Assembly (NCBI RefSeq): GCF_000423305.1
Contig: NZ_AUHS01000018.1
Span: forward strand, 1-64,000
Length of the DNA: 64,000 nt
Reading direction: 5' to 3'
Origin: Legionella moravica DSM 19234
Lineage (GTDB): Bacteria; Pseudomonadota; Gammaproteobacteria; Legionellales; Legionellaceae
This document shows, one piece after another, positions 16,605 through 25,403 of the stretch. Positions within the stretch are counted from its first letter, which is position 1, and each line of letters begins with the position of its first letter. The notes below the pieces were generated by a model, which saw only the letters and a program-made list of their open reading frames with translations, was not told the DNA's origin and ran no database searches. The translations under genes were made by a program, and so were the position numbers.

Positions 16605-18893
16605 CTATTTTACTAAAATCCACTGACCCAATTGATTTAATTGATAAACACCTTGATTGCTCGGTTCGATGACGAGCAAACGCACCCATTGGTTAAAAAA
16701 TAAGGTTTTTAAGATGGAGTGCTTTTCAATCACTTGAGAAACCATCTCTTTAGGCGCATAAACGACTGTCAATAAACGTTGAGGCTCGTGATAGGCTTCA
16801 TTATCAGAACTCATGACTGATTGCAGGGGAAGCCCATGCATCAAATCACTTCCATTTCCTTGCATGACCCCTATGGTTCCAACCACATTGTGAGTAATCT
16901 TGCTTCCGCTTCCAAAAGCAACATTATCCAGGGTAGAAAACAAATACTGGGTATTGATCCACTCAGCTACTACCATAGGAGCGGTCAAAATCGTCTCGAG
17001 CAATGCCCCTTCCCTATCTTGTTCAAAACGATAAGAATGCAAAAAACAGCGGCCATCAAGAGAGATATTTTTGGTAAGTTGACGAGGCGCTACAATAAAC
17101 GCAGCATTTCGTGCTAATCCCCATTCAGGACGAGTTTCAGACCAGTCCAAACTTCTTCGTGTAATGTCCCCGGGAGCAGTGCCTCCATGCATTTTCAATC
17201 CTCGTTCTTGATTGGTTATGCACTTGGCTTCGTTTAAATCCTTTTGTAATTGACTTAGGAGTTCAGGATAGATGGGTTTAACTACATCCTCTGTATACAG
17301 CTCAACCAAGTCAGTGGTTGTGTTATGCAATGCACCGTAAAATTGAGTATCTAACGGGATGTGCATGCCGCAATCTTCCAAACCACGTCGAACCTCAGGT
17401 TTATTCAAAATGGATGCCAATAATCGAGCATTAATACCACCATGATTCCCACCGCAAGCACCGCAATCAAGAGCAGAAGCGTAGGGATTATTTTCCGTAG
17501 CACTACCATGACCACAAAGAACGATTAGTTTGGCAAAACCAGAAGTCAATCCCATGAGACGTAATACCGTTTCAGCATAACTAATCTGCTCCGTCAAGGA
17601 CAAACCCTGCTCCGCATCGGTTTCACTTAATTCATAAACCACTTTTGTTGGCACAGGAGGCTTCAACCAACGATTAATTGCTGATAATGACGAGTTACTC
17701 AACTCCGGAGATAAGGATTTAAGAGTCATATTCAAACCGCACCAAAGACCTAACGATTCGACCAGGGCAAAAGGAGTGGAAATGTTTTGTTTAAGCTGCG
17801 TATAGAGATTCTTACATCGGTTTATGAACGCCTTCCCTCGCTGATACCGGTCAAAGTCATCTTTATTGGCAGCAGCTGCCATTTCCTTAATCGAATATTT
17901 CGGCTTTAACAAGACAGGACAACATTCTTTATTTTTATTGGTATCAAATTCATCAATGCGCACAGGAAGACCAAAAAACCCTGCAAAACCCAATGTTTCA
18001 TACTGCCCCAGGGACTCAATGGCACGACGAAAAGGCTCAGAGCGAACATCAATACAAAAAACCAACTGAGCCTTTTTGCGCCCCCCTTGAGCCTCTTCTT
18101 TATTTAACTCAGGTAAAAGCAAACCTAATAACTTTTGCTGGTACTCTTCTTCATTGTTTTTTATTTGGCCCAATATTTTTTTAACCAAAGAGCCATCTTC
18201 GACGCTTTTTTTTTCCCTGGCTGCATCAGGCCAAAGGATGCAAGTCAGTACTAAACGCACGGCCAGAAAATCAGTTAGGGTAACCTGTTTTTCTATTGGT
18301 TTTTTGGTGTTCTGCCAATCAGTCTTCCATTTCACAAAACCTGCCCAACCAGGTAAATAAAGAAGTGTTTGTGAAAGAAAGGCTTCTTCTTGACCCAGAG
18401 GGACTTCAAGTCGTGAAAGACAGATTTTGATTGCCTCTTCCGCGGACCCAGGTAATTGCCGCAAAAAGTCTTTAGCGTCTCTTTTATTATGGTGCAATTG
18501 CTTGTCAAAATAAGCTAATTTTAAAAAGCCATAATAAAACCCCTTTTCACGATAAGGCATGTCAATGCTGCCCTGACCTGCATCAAAAAAGCCACCGCAC
18601 CATTTAATCATCTGAAGATTAACATCTTCTAGTTGCAGGTTACGCTCGCCTCGTTGACGCCTGAACCCACCTTGAGCAAGCGCCTCCTCAAAAGATTGCG
18701 CTTCAAGCCCTTGCAAGGGATTACACGCAATAAACGTTTCAAGAGGCCAAACAGGAGCGATGCTCTTTGCGGCATTGTGAACTAGGGCATGTATTTCGAT
18801 ATCGTTACTTATCGTCTGGTGACAGGTCATACCAACACTTTTAATTTTGGTTCTTGAAATGTCGTGTTTCGTTAACTTTTTTGCACTGGTCAT
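16605..18893 (-). CDS. dabA: DabA, inorganic-carbon pump subunit (DUF2309)
   Basis: The 762-aa soluble protein is typical in length for DabA. It has a beta-carbonic-anhydrase-like zinc site: Cys and Asp in LVFCIDVRSEPFRRAIE (about residues 279-281), His in VLCGHGSATENNPYAS (about 459) and Cys in ALDCGACGGNHGG (about 474). DabA is thought to hydrate CO2 vectorially when driven by the DabB ion channel, accumulating bicarbonate in the cytosol. AAGGAG precedes the ATG; dabB ends 18 bp upstream. This assignment is firm from motifs and gene pairing. Confidence 0.95.
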   Translation of the reverse strand: MTSAKKLTKHDISRTKIKSVGMTCHQTISNDIEIHALVHNAAKSIAPVWPLETFIACNPLQGLEAQSFEEALAQGGFRRQRGERNLQLEDVNLQMIKWCGGFFDAGQGSIDMPYREKGFYYGFLKLAYFDKQLHHNKRDAKDFLRQLPGSAEEAIKICLSRLEVPLGQEEAFLSQTLLYLPGWAGFVKWKTDWQNTKKPIEKQVTLTDFLAVRLVLTCILWPDAAREKKSVEDGSLVKKILGQIKNNEEEYQQKLLGLLLPELNKEEAQGGRKKAQLVFCIDVRSEPFRRAIESLGQYETLGFAGFFGLPVRIDEFDTNKNKECCPVLLKPKYSIKEMAAAANKDDFDRYQRGKAFINRCKNLYTQLKQNISTPFALVESLGLWCGLNMTLKSLSPELSNSSLSAINRWLKPPVPTKVVYELSETDAEQGLSLTEQISYAETVLRLMGLTSGFAKLIVLCGHGSATENNPYASALDCGACGGNHGGINARLLASILNKPEVRRGLEDCGMHIPLDTQFYGALHNTTTDLVELYTEDVVKPIYPELLSQLQKDLNEAKCITNQERGLKMHGGTAPGDITRRSLDWSETRPEWGLARNAAFIVAPRQLTKNISLDGRCFLHSYRFEQDREGALLETILTAPMVVAEWINTQYLFSTLDNVAFGSGSKITHNVVGTIGVMQGNGSDLMHGLPLQSVMSSDNEAYHEPQRLLTVVYAPKEMVSQVIEKHSILKTLFFNQWVRLLVIEPSNQGVYQLNQLGQWILVK

Positions 18894-18911
18894 AAATACT
18901 CCTTAATTCGT

Positions 18912-20441
18912 TTAGTAGTTGTAATCGCTTCGAAATGCCGTCACAGTTTTTCTGGCAGGCTGACTTGAATTAAGCAAGTTCATATAAAGCCAACAGCCTA
19001 ATTTTGATTGCCCCATTTTCTTATGCGTTCCAAGATTAAATGCCAGCCACAAGACGCCAAATAAACCCATGGTGATCCAATGAATTGATGCAAGCTTTGG
19101 TGCTTGTAGATTAGATATACTCGGAATTAACCACTCAATAAGATGTATGCTTGCGCCATACATAAGGCCAGAAAATGAAGCAAACACTAATCCTGATACT
19201 AAACTCAGAAGTGTTTGGTGTGTGCGTCCCCAACTGAGCATCAGTTGTGCTCCAGCTATAAAGGCAAAAAATAAGACAAAGGCACTGGCCTCAGAGAATG
19301 AAACGGGCTTATTGGTAACGAAAGCAAATGAAGACATCGCAATCATCCCGCCAAGCAGTGAGGAAAATATCATCATGAACGAAGGGGGCACAGACTTAAG
19401 TTCTGATTGGTTCTGTTTGACCGCAGATCCTGAGCTTAAAAACAGATAGGCCTTGAATAATCCATGCCAGCACAAGTGTGCTATGGCCGCGGCAAATAAG
19501 CCCACACCACATTGCATCATCATAAAACCCATTTGCGCCATGGTGGAACACGCTAACATCCTTTTGATATCATGCTGCATCAACTTCCAGACAGTGCCAA
19601 GTAGTGCAGAAAAAGCCCCTACTATAAAAAGAAGATTTAACAACCCTGGATGCAACATCATCAGGGGCGCAAATTTAACAACAAGAATTCCTCCACCATT
19701 GACCAATCCTGCATGCATTAAAGCAGATACTGGAGTTGGAGAATTCAAAGAGCTGATAAGCCAGCGATGAAAAGGAAATAAACCAGATTGGGTGAGTGCA
19801 GCAAGCAGAATAAAACCTAGAGAGAGAGAGCGCATCGATAAGTCGCCAAAAGCGGCCGTCTGGCTCAATAAGGCAATAGAGCTCGTCGAATAATTTATTG
19901 TCAACAAAACGAAAGCAGCTAATAAAAACAGACTTCCTGATCCGAGCGTGTAAAAGGCTAAAAGGCCTGAATTTTTTGCTGCACTCCATTCATTTTTATG
20001 CACCATCAAGACCACAAGAAGCAAATTGGAAATAAACCATGCGCTCCAGAATAGATACAAATTATCGGCAAGAATCATCAACTGTACTGTTAAAGTGAGT
20101 GCTGATAAAAGAAGAAAAAAACGTCTGTAGAGTCTGTCTCCATGCATGTACCTTAAGGAAAATCGATGCACGACAAAACTGACCAATAACACCAGACTGC
20201 ATAACAACAAATTCAGTGCATCAGGATTGATTAATGAACTTGTCTCAGGATATATTGATAAGGATGAACATGTGAGCAAGCCAACTCCGATCAAAAACCC
20301 TGCTCCCATCAAATATCCGGCACAGCGTGCTGCAAATACAAGCCGGGAAATTAAAATGCAGTTAATAGCAAGCGCGATAATCGGGCAGGCTAAAATTAAA
20401 CTTAAAAAAAATAGAAACATGGTATTCACATCATTCCCCAT
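18912..20441 (-). CDS. dabB: DabB, NuoL/MrpA-like membrane subunit of the Dab pump
   Basis: The 509-aa protein has 12 or more membrane helices and the proton-channel core of the NuoL/ND5 family: LTQSGLFPFHRWLISSLNSP TPVSALMHAG and a broken-helix region KRMLACSTMAQMGFMM, with the key Lys/His residues. It supplies cation flux to drive DabA. It is the first gene of the four-gene operon. Start choice is open: ATG 20441 lacks a ribosome site, while GTG 20429 has GGGGA 5 nt upstream and ATG 20420 is also possible. Confidence 0.93.
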   Translation of the reverse strand: MGNDVNTMFLFFLSLILACPIIALAINCILISRLVFAARCAGYLMGAGFLIGVGLLTCSSLSIYPETSSLINPDALNLLLCSLVLLVSFVVHRFSLRYMHGDRLYRRFFLLLSALTLTVQLMILADNLYLFWSAWFISNLLLVVLMVHKNEWSAAKNSGLLAFYTLGSGSLFLLAAFVLLTINYSTSSIALLSQTAAFGDLSMRSLSLGFILLAALTQSGLFPFHRWLISSLNSPTPVSALMHAGLVNGGGILVVKFAPLMMLHPGLLNLLFIVGAFSALLGTVWKLMQHDIKRMLACSTMAQMGFMMMQCGVGLFAAAIAHLCWHGLFKAYLFLSSGSAVKQNQSELKSVPPSFMMIFSSLLGGMIAMSSFAFVTNKPVSFSEASAFVLFFAFIAGAQLMLSWGRTHQTLLSLVSGLVFASFSGLMYGASIHLIEWLIPSISNLQAPKLASIHWITMGLFGVLWLAFNLGTHKKMGQSKLGCWLYMNLLNSSQPARKTVTAFRSDYNY

Positions 20442-20468
20442 TAGAAATTGTTTTGCTACAATGAAAAT

Positions 20469-20487
20469 ATATTAGATATACTGATAT
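20469..20487. promoter_or_regulatory. LysR-type operator between dabB and lysR
   Basis: ATATTAG-ATATA-CTGATAT is an interrupted inverted repeat with one mismatch and a T-N11-A core, centred in the 88-bp divergent space. This is where a LysR protein regulating itself and the dab operon would bind. Confidence 0.55.
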
Positions 20488-20529
20488 AAGTGAAATTAAA
20501 AATATTTACACTTCCCATAAGGAATTCTA

Positions 20530-21381
20530 ATGTCACTGGATACGGTAACCTTACAATGTTTTTTAGCAGTGGCTGAAACGCAAAGTTTCACCAAGGCGGC
20601 TATTCGAGTAGGACGAACTCAATCAGCAATAAGTCAGCAAATTGCCAAGCTGGAAAATTTAATTGAAAAACAACTGATTAATCGAGGTAGAGAGTTATCC
20701 CTAACCCCTGATGGTGAGCTTTTTTTAGGCTACGCCAAGCGGATCTATGAATTGCACCGAGAATCGCTCGACCGCTTCAAAACACCAGAACTACAGGGTG
20801 AGCTTCGTTTTGGTTTACCTGAAGACTTCGCATCGATGATGCTCTCCGATGTTCTGGTTGAATTTTCAAGACTCCATCCAAGAGTGATGCTTAATGTAGA
20901 TTGCGATTTAACCCTGAATTTAATCGAGCGGTTTCATCAGGGGGATTTCGATTTAATTTTGATAAAAACCAATGAAAAAGATCAAATTACTGAAGGCATC
21001 AATTTTTGGAATGAACCAGTTGAATGGATTGGTAAAAAGGAACTGCTTCCGGAATTGAATGAAAAAGCAATCATTCCATTAATACTTTCTCCTACTCCGT
21101 GTGTCTATAGAGGAAACGTTATTGAATCACTCAATCAACATCACCTCAAATGGCGCCTTGCATTTAGCAGCACCAGCTATGCGGGAAAAATGGCAGCAGT
21201 GCGGGCAGGCCTCGGGATCACTGCGATTCAACGCAGTATGATTCCTAACTATCTGGATCGATTGGACGATTATTTTTTACCCTCTTTAAAGGACATCCAT
21301 GTATCCTTAATAAAAAAGGAAGCGGCAAATAAGGCAATTGACTCCCTGGAATTTTTTATCATGGACAAATTGAAACATTAA
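20530..21381 (+). CDS. LysR-family transcriptional regulator
   Basis: The 283-aa protein has an N-terminal winged HTH (LQCFLAVAETQSFTKAAIRV GRTQSAISQQIAKLE) and a periplasmic-binding-like effector domain from about residue 90 (GELRFGLPEDFASMML). AAGGA precedes the ATG. It is transcribed away from dabB across an 88-bp space containing a LysR-type site, so control of inorganic-carbon uptake is the likely job, comparable to CbbR/CmpR-type regulators. The ABC exporter gene begins only 21 bp downstream on the same strand, so read-through is possible. Confidence 0.9.
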   Translation: MSLDTVTLQCFLAVAETQSFTKAAIRVGRTQSAISQQIAKLENLIEKQLINRGRELSLTPDGELFLGYAKRIYELHRESLDRFKTPELQGELRFGLPEDFASMMLSDVLVEFSRLHPRVMLNVDCDLTLNLIERFHQGDFDLILIKTNEKDQITEGINFWNEPVEWIGKKELLPELNEKAIIPLILSPTPCVYRGNVIESLNQHHLKWRLAFSSTSYAGKMAAVRAGLGITAIQRSMIPNYLDRLDDYFLPSLKDIHVSLIKKEAANKAIDSLEFFIMDKLKH

Positions 21382-21402
21382 GCAAAGGATATGAGGCGGT
21401 TG

Positions 21403-22983
21403 ATGAAGCAAGAAATGAACTCAATTTTTGAGGTATTAGATAAAGCGACTATTTTATCGATTATTATGATAAGCGTGATAGTAAGCCTGCTTACCTTAAG
21501 TATCCCCATAGCAGCTCAAACTTTAGTTAATCTGATCGCCTTCGGAAAATTACTGCAACCAGTCGTCACCTTAAGCATTATGGTGCTTGTCTTAATGATG
21601 GCTCTTGGAGCACTCAACATTTGGCAAATGATTATCATCGAAGTCATCCAGCAAAAATTAATGGTAAAAATAAGCCTGAACCTGTCTCGTCAGTTTACTC
21701 ATTTGTCATTAGATAATTTTTCATCACATCATGGACCAGAACTCGTTAATCGATTCTTCGAAGTGGTCACCATCAACAAAGCATTAGCAAGCCTGTTGCT
21801 GTATGGAGTGAATTTAAGTTTACAACTTATTTTTGGTTTGATTTTGCTTCTGTTTTACCATCCGCTCTTTCTTGTATTTGATGGATTCATTATATTAAGT
21901 CTTCTTTTGATAGTATTTTTGCCTTATCGCAAAGGATTAGCGAGTGCCGAAGATGAGTGCGCTGAAAAACATCGAATTGGTGCCTGGTTGGAAGAGTTGC
22001 TTACCAATCGTTTTTTATTTCGCTTTAATCGTTATCATCACTACTCTACCCAGCAAACCGATAAACGGCTTGTTGCATTTTTAAAAGCACGTAATATGCA
22101 TTTTAAACAACTCATCAAACATCAAATTGGATTTTATCTCCTTTCGGCAATGGCCAGCAGTCTTTTACTCGGCTTAGGTGGTTATCTGGTGATTCAAAAT
22201 CAGTTAAGTTTAGGCCAGCTTGTGGCTGCAGAGATTGTGCTTGGTGCTTTAATCTATGCATTTAAGCGTTTTGGTGTTCTTTTGGAAAATTATTACGATC
22301 TCGTTGCTTCGGAACACAAAATTGACGCTGTTTTAAATCTGCCAATAGAACCCATCAAAACAGAATTAAGTGAACTTATTATCCCAATTAACACCATCAC
22401 AATACTCACTAAACAGCAAAACAAAGCATCAGCAACTCCTGACAACCCTTTAGTAGTTTGCGTCAACGAAATGCAAAAACAAACCTCATTCACCGAATTT
22501 CTTTTAGGCTTTAAACCGAATACCGGATTTCGAGTATACATCAACGAGACCCTCTGCAACGAAGAGTATAGACGCTCCCTTCGTGAGCATACTTTGTTAC
22601 TTAAAGATAAAGACTGGTTTGCTGGCAGCATCTATGACAATTTACGTCTTAATCAACCGTCTTTTTCTATACATCAATTAAAAGAACTTTTGAAAGCTTT
22701 TGGACTTATGGACAAAATAATGAACCAACCTGATGGCTTAAAAAGTGCCATTTACGACTGGGAAAGCGTGTTTACTGAACTTGAGCTGATACAACTGATG
22801 GTGATTCGTGCTGTACTTGCCAATCCGCAACTCATTATCGTCGATCATCTGTTTGATAGACTGACTAGACAGGATGTTGAATTACTGCTCTACCATTTAG
22901 CAACCCTGAATAAAACGCTACTCATTATTGTGACGCAATACCCCGATATTATTCCATTGTCTAACTGTCTGGTGCTCTCATGA
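21403..22983 (+). CDS. Type I exporter ABC protein with degenerate ATPase domain
   Basis: The 526-aa protein has five to six membrane helices (residues 20-290) in the HlyB/PrtD-type fold, then a nucleotide-binding-domain-like region. Where Walker A should be (before the strand ending FKPNTGFRVYI) there is PLVVCVNEMQKQTSFTEFLL with no GxxGxGKS/T. The signature LSGGQ is replaced by FTELELIQL, while the Walker B strand PQLIIVDHLFD survives. It probably cannot hydrolyse ATP by itself. I prefer ATG 21403 (GAGG 6 nt upstream) to ATG 21391. It overlaps the HlyD gene by 4 nt in a three-gene exporter operon. Confidence 0.8.
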   Translation: MKQEMNSIFEVLDKATILSIIMISVIVSLLTLSIPIAAQTLVNLIAFGKLLQPVVTLSIMVLVLMMALGALNIWQMIIIEVIQQKLMVKISLNLSRQFTHLSLDNFSSHHGPELVNRFFEVVTINKALASLLLYGVNLSLQLIFGLILLLFYHPLFLVFDGFIILSLLLIVFLPYRKGLASAEDECAEKHRIGAWLEELLTNRFLFRFNRYHHYSTQQTDKRLVAFLKARNMHFKQLIKHQIGFYLLSAMASSLLLGLGGYLVIQNQLSLGQLVAAEIVLGALIYAFKRFGVLLENYYDLVASEHKIDAVLNLPIEPIKTELSELIIPINTITILTKQQNKASATPDNPLVVCVNEMQKQTSFTEFLLGFKPNTGFRVYINETLCNEEYRRSLREHTLLLKDKDWFAGSIYDNLRLNQPSFSIHQLKELLKAFGLMDKIMNQPDGLKSAIYDWESVFTELELIQLMVIRAVLANPQLIIVDHLFDRLTRQDVELLLYHLATLNKTLLIIVTQYPDIIPLSNCLVLS

Positions 22984-23966
22984 AACTCCACGCCTATCAA
23001 ATGATTGGCAAATTACCCAATCCACGCAAAATCGCCAAGATCATTTTTTTAGTGCTGCTGATTTTAATTGTATTTCTGAGTTTTACTCCTTGGCAGCAAT
23101 TTGCACTCGGAAGCGGAAAAGTCATTGCCTTTTCGCCTAATGAACGTTTACATACGGTCAATTCGCCCGTTTATGGCAGAATTAAAAAATGGTACGTTGA
23201 TGAAGGTGTCCGAGTAAAAGCAGGCGATCCCATTGTAGAGATTTCTGACAATGATCCTGAATTACTCAAAAGATTGGAGTTGGAAAAAAAGGCGATATTA
23301 CTTCGTATAGAGGCTTCAAAACAATCATTAAGTGCAGGAAAAGCCAACGTTGATCGCCAAAAGAACTTATACCAGCAAGGGATCAATTCAAAACGACAAT
23401 ACGAATTAGCCCAAATTGAATATGCAAAATATCAAAATGAATTAGCACAGGCCAATATTGATAAAGTCAACATTGATGTACGTATTGCCAGACAGCAGAC
23501 CCAATTGATTAAGGCTCATGTACCGGGAATCATCTTTAAACGGTTGACAGGACAAGAAAGCGTTGTCGTTAAAGAGGGCGAAATATTAGCTCAAATTATT
23601 CCAGAAACTCAATCAAGAGCAGTAGCACTTTGGATTGATGGGAATGACATCCCATTCGTCCGCCTGAATCAAAAGGCACGTCTTCAATTTGAAGGCTGGC
23701 CTGCAATTCAATTTAGAGGCTGGCCGCAAATTGCCGTAGGAACTTTTGGTGGAAAAGTGGCTTTTATAGATCCTACAGACAATGGTATGGGACAGTTTCG
23801 AGCCGTTATTGTTCCTGATGAGCCTTGGCCCCAACCCACATTTTTAAGACAAGGCGTGCGCGTCCATGGTTGGGTACAACTCGGAGAAGTCCCTTTATGG
23901 TATGAGTTATGGCGTCAATTTAATGGTTTTCCTCCTGAAAGCGTGACAGACAAGGAAAGTTCATGA
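22980..23966 (+). CDS. HlyD-family membrane fusion protein
   Basis: The 328-aa periplasmic adaptor has one N-terminal membrane helix (IAKIIFLVLLILIVFLSFTP), a lipoyl-like half-motif VNSPVYGRIKKWYVDEGVRV, a coiled-coil hairpin (residues 95-180) and beta-barrel domains with VAFIDPTDNGMGQFRAVIVP. It links the inner-membrane ABC protein with the outer-membrane channel. It overlaps its neighbours by 4 nt on each side (ATGA), so the three subunits are translationally coupled. Confidence 0.92.
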   Translation: MKLHAYQMIGKLPNPRKIAKIIFLVLLILIVFLSFTPWQQFALGSGKVIAFSPNERLHTVNSPVYGRIKKWYVDEGVRVKAGDPIVEISDNDPELLKRLELEKKAILLRIEASKQSLSAGKANVDRQKNLYQQGINSKRQYELAQIEYAKYQNELAQANIDKVNIDVRIARQQTQLIKAHVPGIIFKRLTGQESVVVKEGEILAQIIPETQSRAVALWIDGNDIPFVRLNQKARLQFEGWPAIQFRGWPQIAVGTFGGKVAFIDPTDNGMGQFRAVIVPDEPWPQPTFLRQGVRVHGWVQLGEVPLWYELWRQFNGFPPESVTDKESS

Positions 23967-25396
23967 GTACTGCACAATTCAGTAAGCCATTACTTGTTCT
24001 TATTGGACTGAGCGTTTTACTATGCTCTTCGGCATCCGTCTATGCCTCAGAAAAAACACAACAATTAAATTTAATCGACGTACTCAAAAGCATAGACAAC
24101 CATTATCCGCAGGTAAAAATTGCTCATCTTGAAGTAGTAAAAGCCAGTGGGGCGTTGACCAATGCAAAGGGACAATTTGACCCTACCCTGGAAGCGACTA
24201 CGCGATCACAACCTGCTGGTGGATATATCAATAATTACGGTGATACACAATTAACTGTTCCTACTCTCTACAATGGTGTCAAACTTTTTGCTGGATACAG
24301 AAATGGTGAAGGGAACTGGCCCATTTACTATCAAAACTATTTGACTAACTCTGGAGGAGAATATAGAGCAGGTTTATCCCTGCCCTTGGCTCGCGACCGA
24401 CTCATCGATAAAGAACGGACTGGCTTGCTGTCCTCAGCCCAACTAATCCTGATGAAACAACAGGATTCTGAAGCAATTAAAATTAAAATTTATCAGGAAG
24501 CCATCAAAGCCTATTGGCAATGGGTTGAAGCAGGACTTCAATTAAAAACATTTAAACAATTGCTGCAATTGGCTCAAAAGCGACAAATTGCAATTGAACA
24601 ACAAGCAAAACAAGGTGACTTACCCAGACTTGCGATCAGTGAAAACCTGCAACAAATCATCCAACGAGAGCAATTACTCAACCAAGGTCACATGATATTC
24701 GAGCAAGCAGCTATTAATTTATCCCTTTATTTTCGAGATCCCAAAGGCAAACCCCAAATCCCGGATCAACGCTCCTTACCTGCTTTGGCTAAACACGCAG
24801 TACCCCATGCAGGTTCCAACGTACCCCTTATAGAGCACCCAGGAATTAAAAAGTTAAATTTTTATGCCAATATGATGAAACTAAAACGCAATCAGGCTCG
24901 CAATGAACTTCTACCCCAATTAGATGCAACCGCCTACACCTTCAAACAAAATGGAACGGGAGGCTACCCCTTAATGATTCCCCAGGCGGCAATGGTTGGG
25001 GTATCGTTTAAATTTCCATTATTTCAAAGACAGGCCAAAGGAAATCTCATCCAGGCAGAGAGTGAATTACGCCAGATCCGCGTTGAAAAGAGATTTTTAC
25101 TCGAACAGTTAAATAATGAGTTCGCCAATATTCTCATTGGCATTAACAGAGGAATACGGCAAGTCAGTCTGTTAAAAAAGGAACTTAGTTTGGCACTACA
25201 GGTACAACAGGGTGAAACAAAAAAGTTTTATCAAGGAGACAGTACTTTGTTTTTGGTCAATCAGCGCGAACAATCGACCACTCAAGTGCAACTCAATAGC
25301 TTGCATGCGCAAGTTCAATTAGAAGAATTAAAAGCCAGGGCCCGCTTTTTCGCCTCAACCCTGACAACAAACACCGTTATAAAACAAATGAAATAA
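23963..25396 (+). CDS. TolC-like outer-membrane efflux protein
   Basis: The 477-aa protein has a Sec signal peptide (cleavage about residue 28, SVYASEK) and the repeated helical architecture of outer-membrane factors: DVLKSIDNHYPQVKIAHLEV near the N-terminus and GVSFKFPLFQRQAKGNLIQA in the second repeat. It forms the channel of the tripartite system with the HlyD and ABC proteins. It ends 7 nt before the photolyase gene, so that gene is probably in the same transcript. Confidence 0.9.
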   Translation: MSTAQFSKPLLVLIGLSVLLCSSASVYASEKTQQLNLIDVLKSIDNHYPQVKIAHLEVVKASGALTNAKGQFDPTLEATTRSQPAGGYINNYGDTQLTVPTLYNGVKLFAGYRNGEGNWPIYYQNYLTNSGGEYRAGLSLPLARDRLIDKERTGLLSSAQLILMKQQDSEAIKIKIYQEAIKAYWQWVEAGLQLKTFKQLLQLAQKRQIAIEQQAKQGDLPRLAISENLQQIIQREQLLNQGHMIFEQAAINLSLYFRDPKGKPQIPDQRSLPALAKHAVPHAGSNVPLIEHPGIKKLNFYANMMKLKRNQARNELLPQLDATAYTFKQNGTGGYPLMIPQAAMVGVSFKFPLFQRQAKGNLIQAESELRQIRVEKRFLLEQLNNEFANILIGINRGIRQVSLLKKELSLALQVQQGETKKFYQGDSTLFLVNQREQSTTQVQLNSLHAQVQLEELKARARFFASTLTTNTVIKQMK

Positions 25397-25403
25397 GGAC
25401 AGT

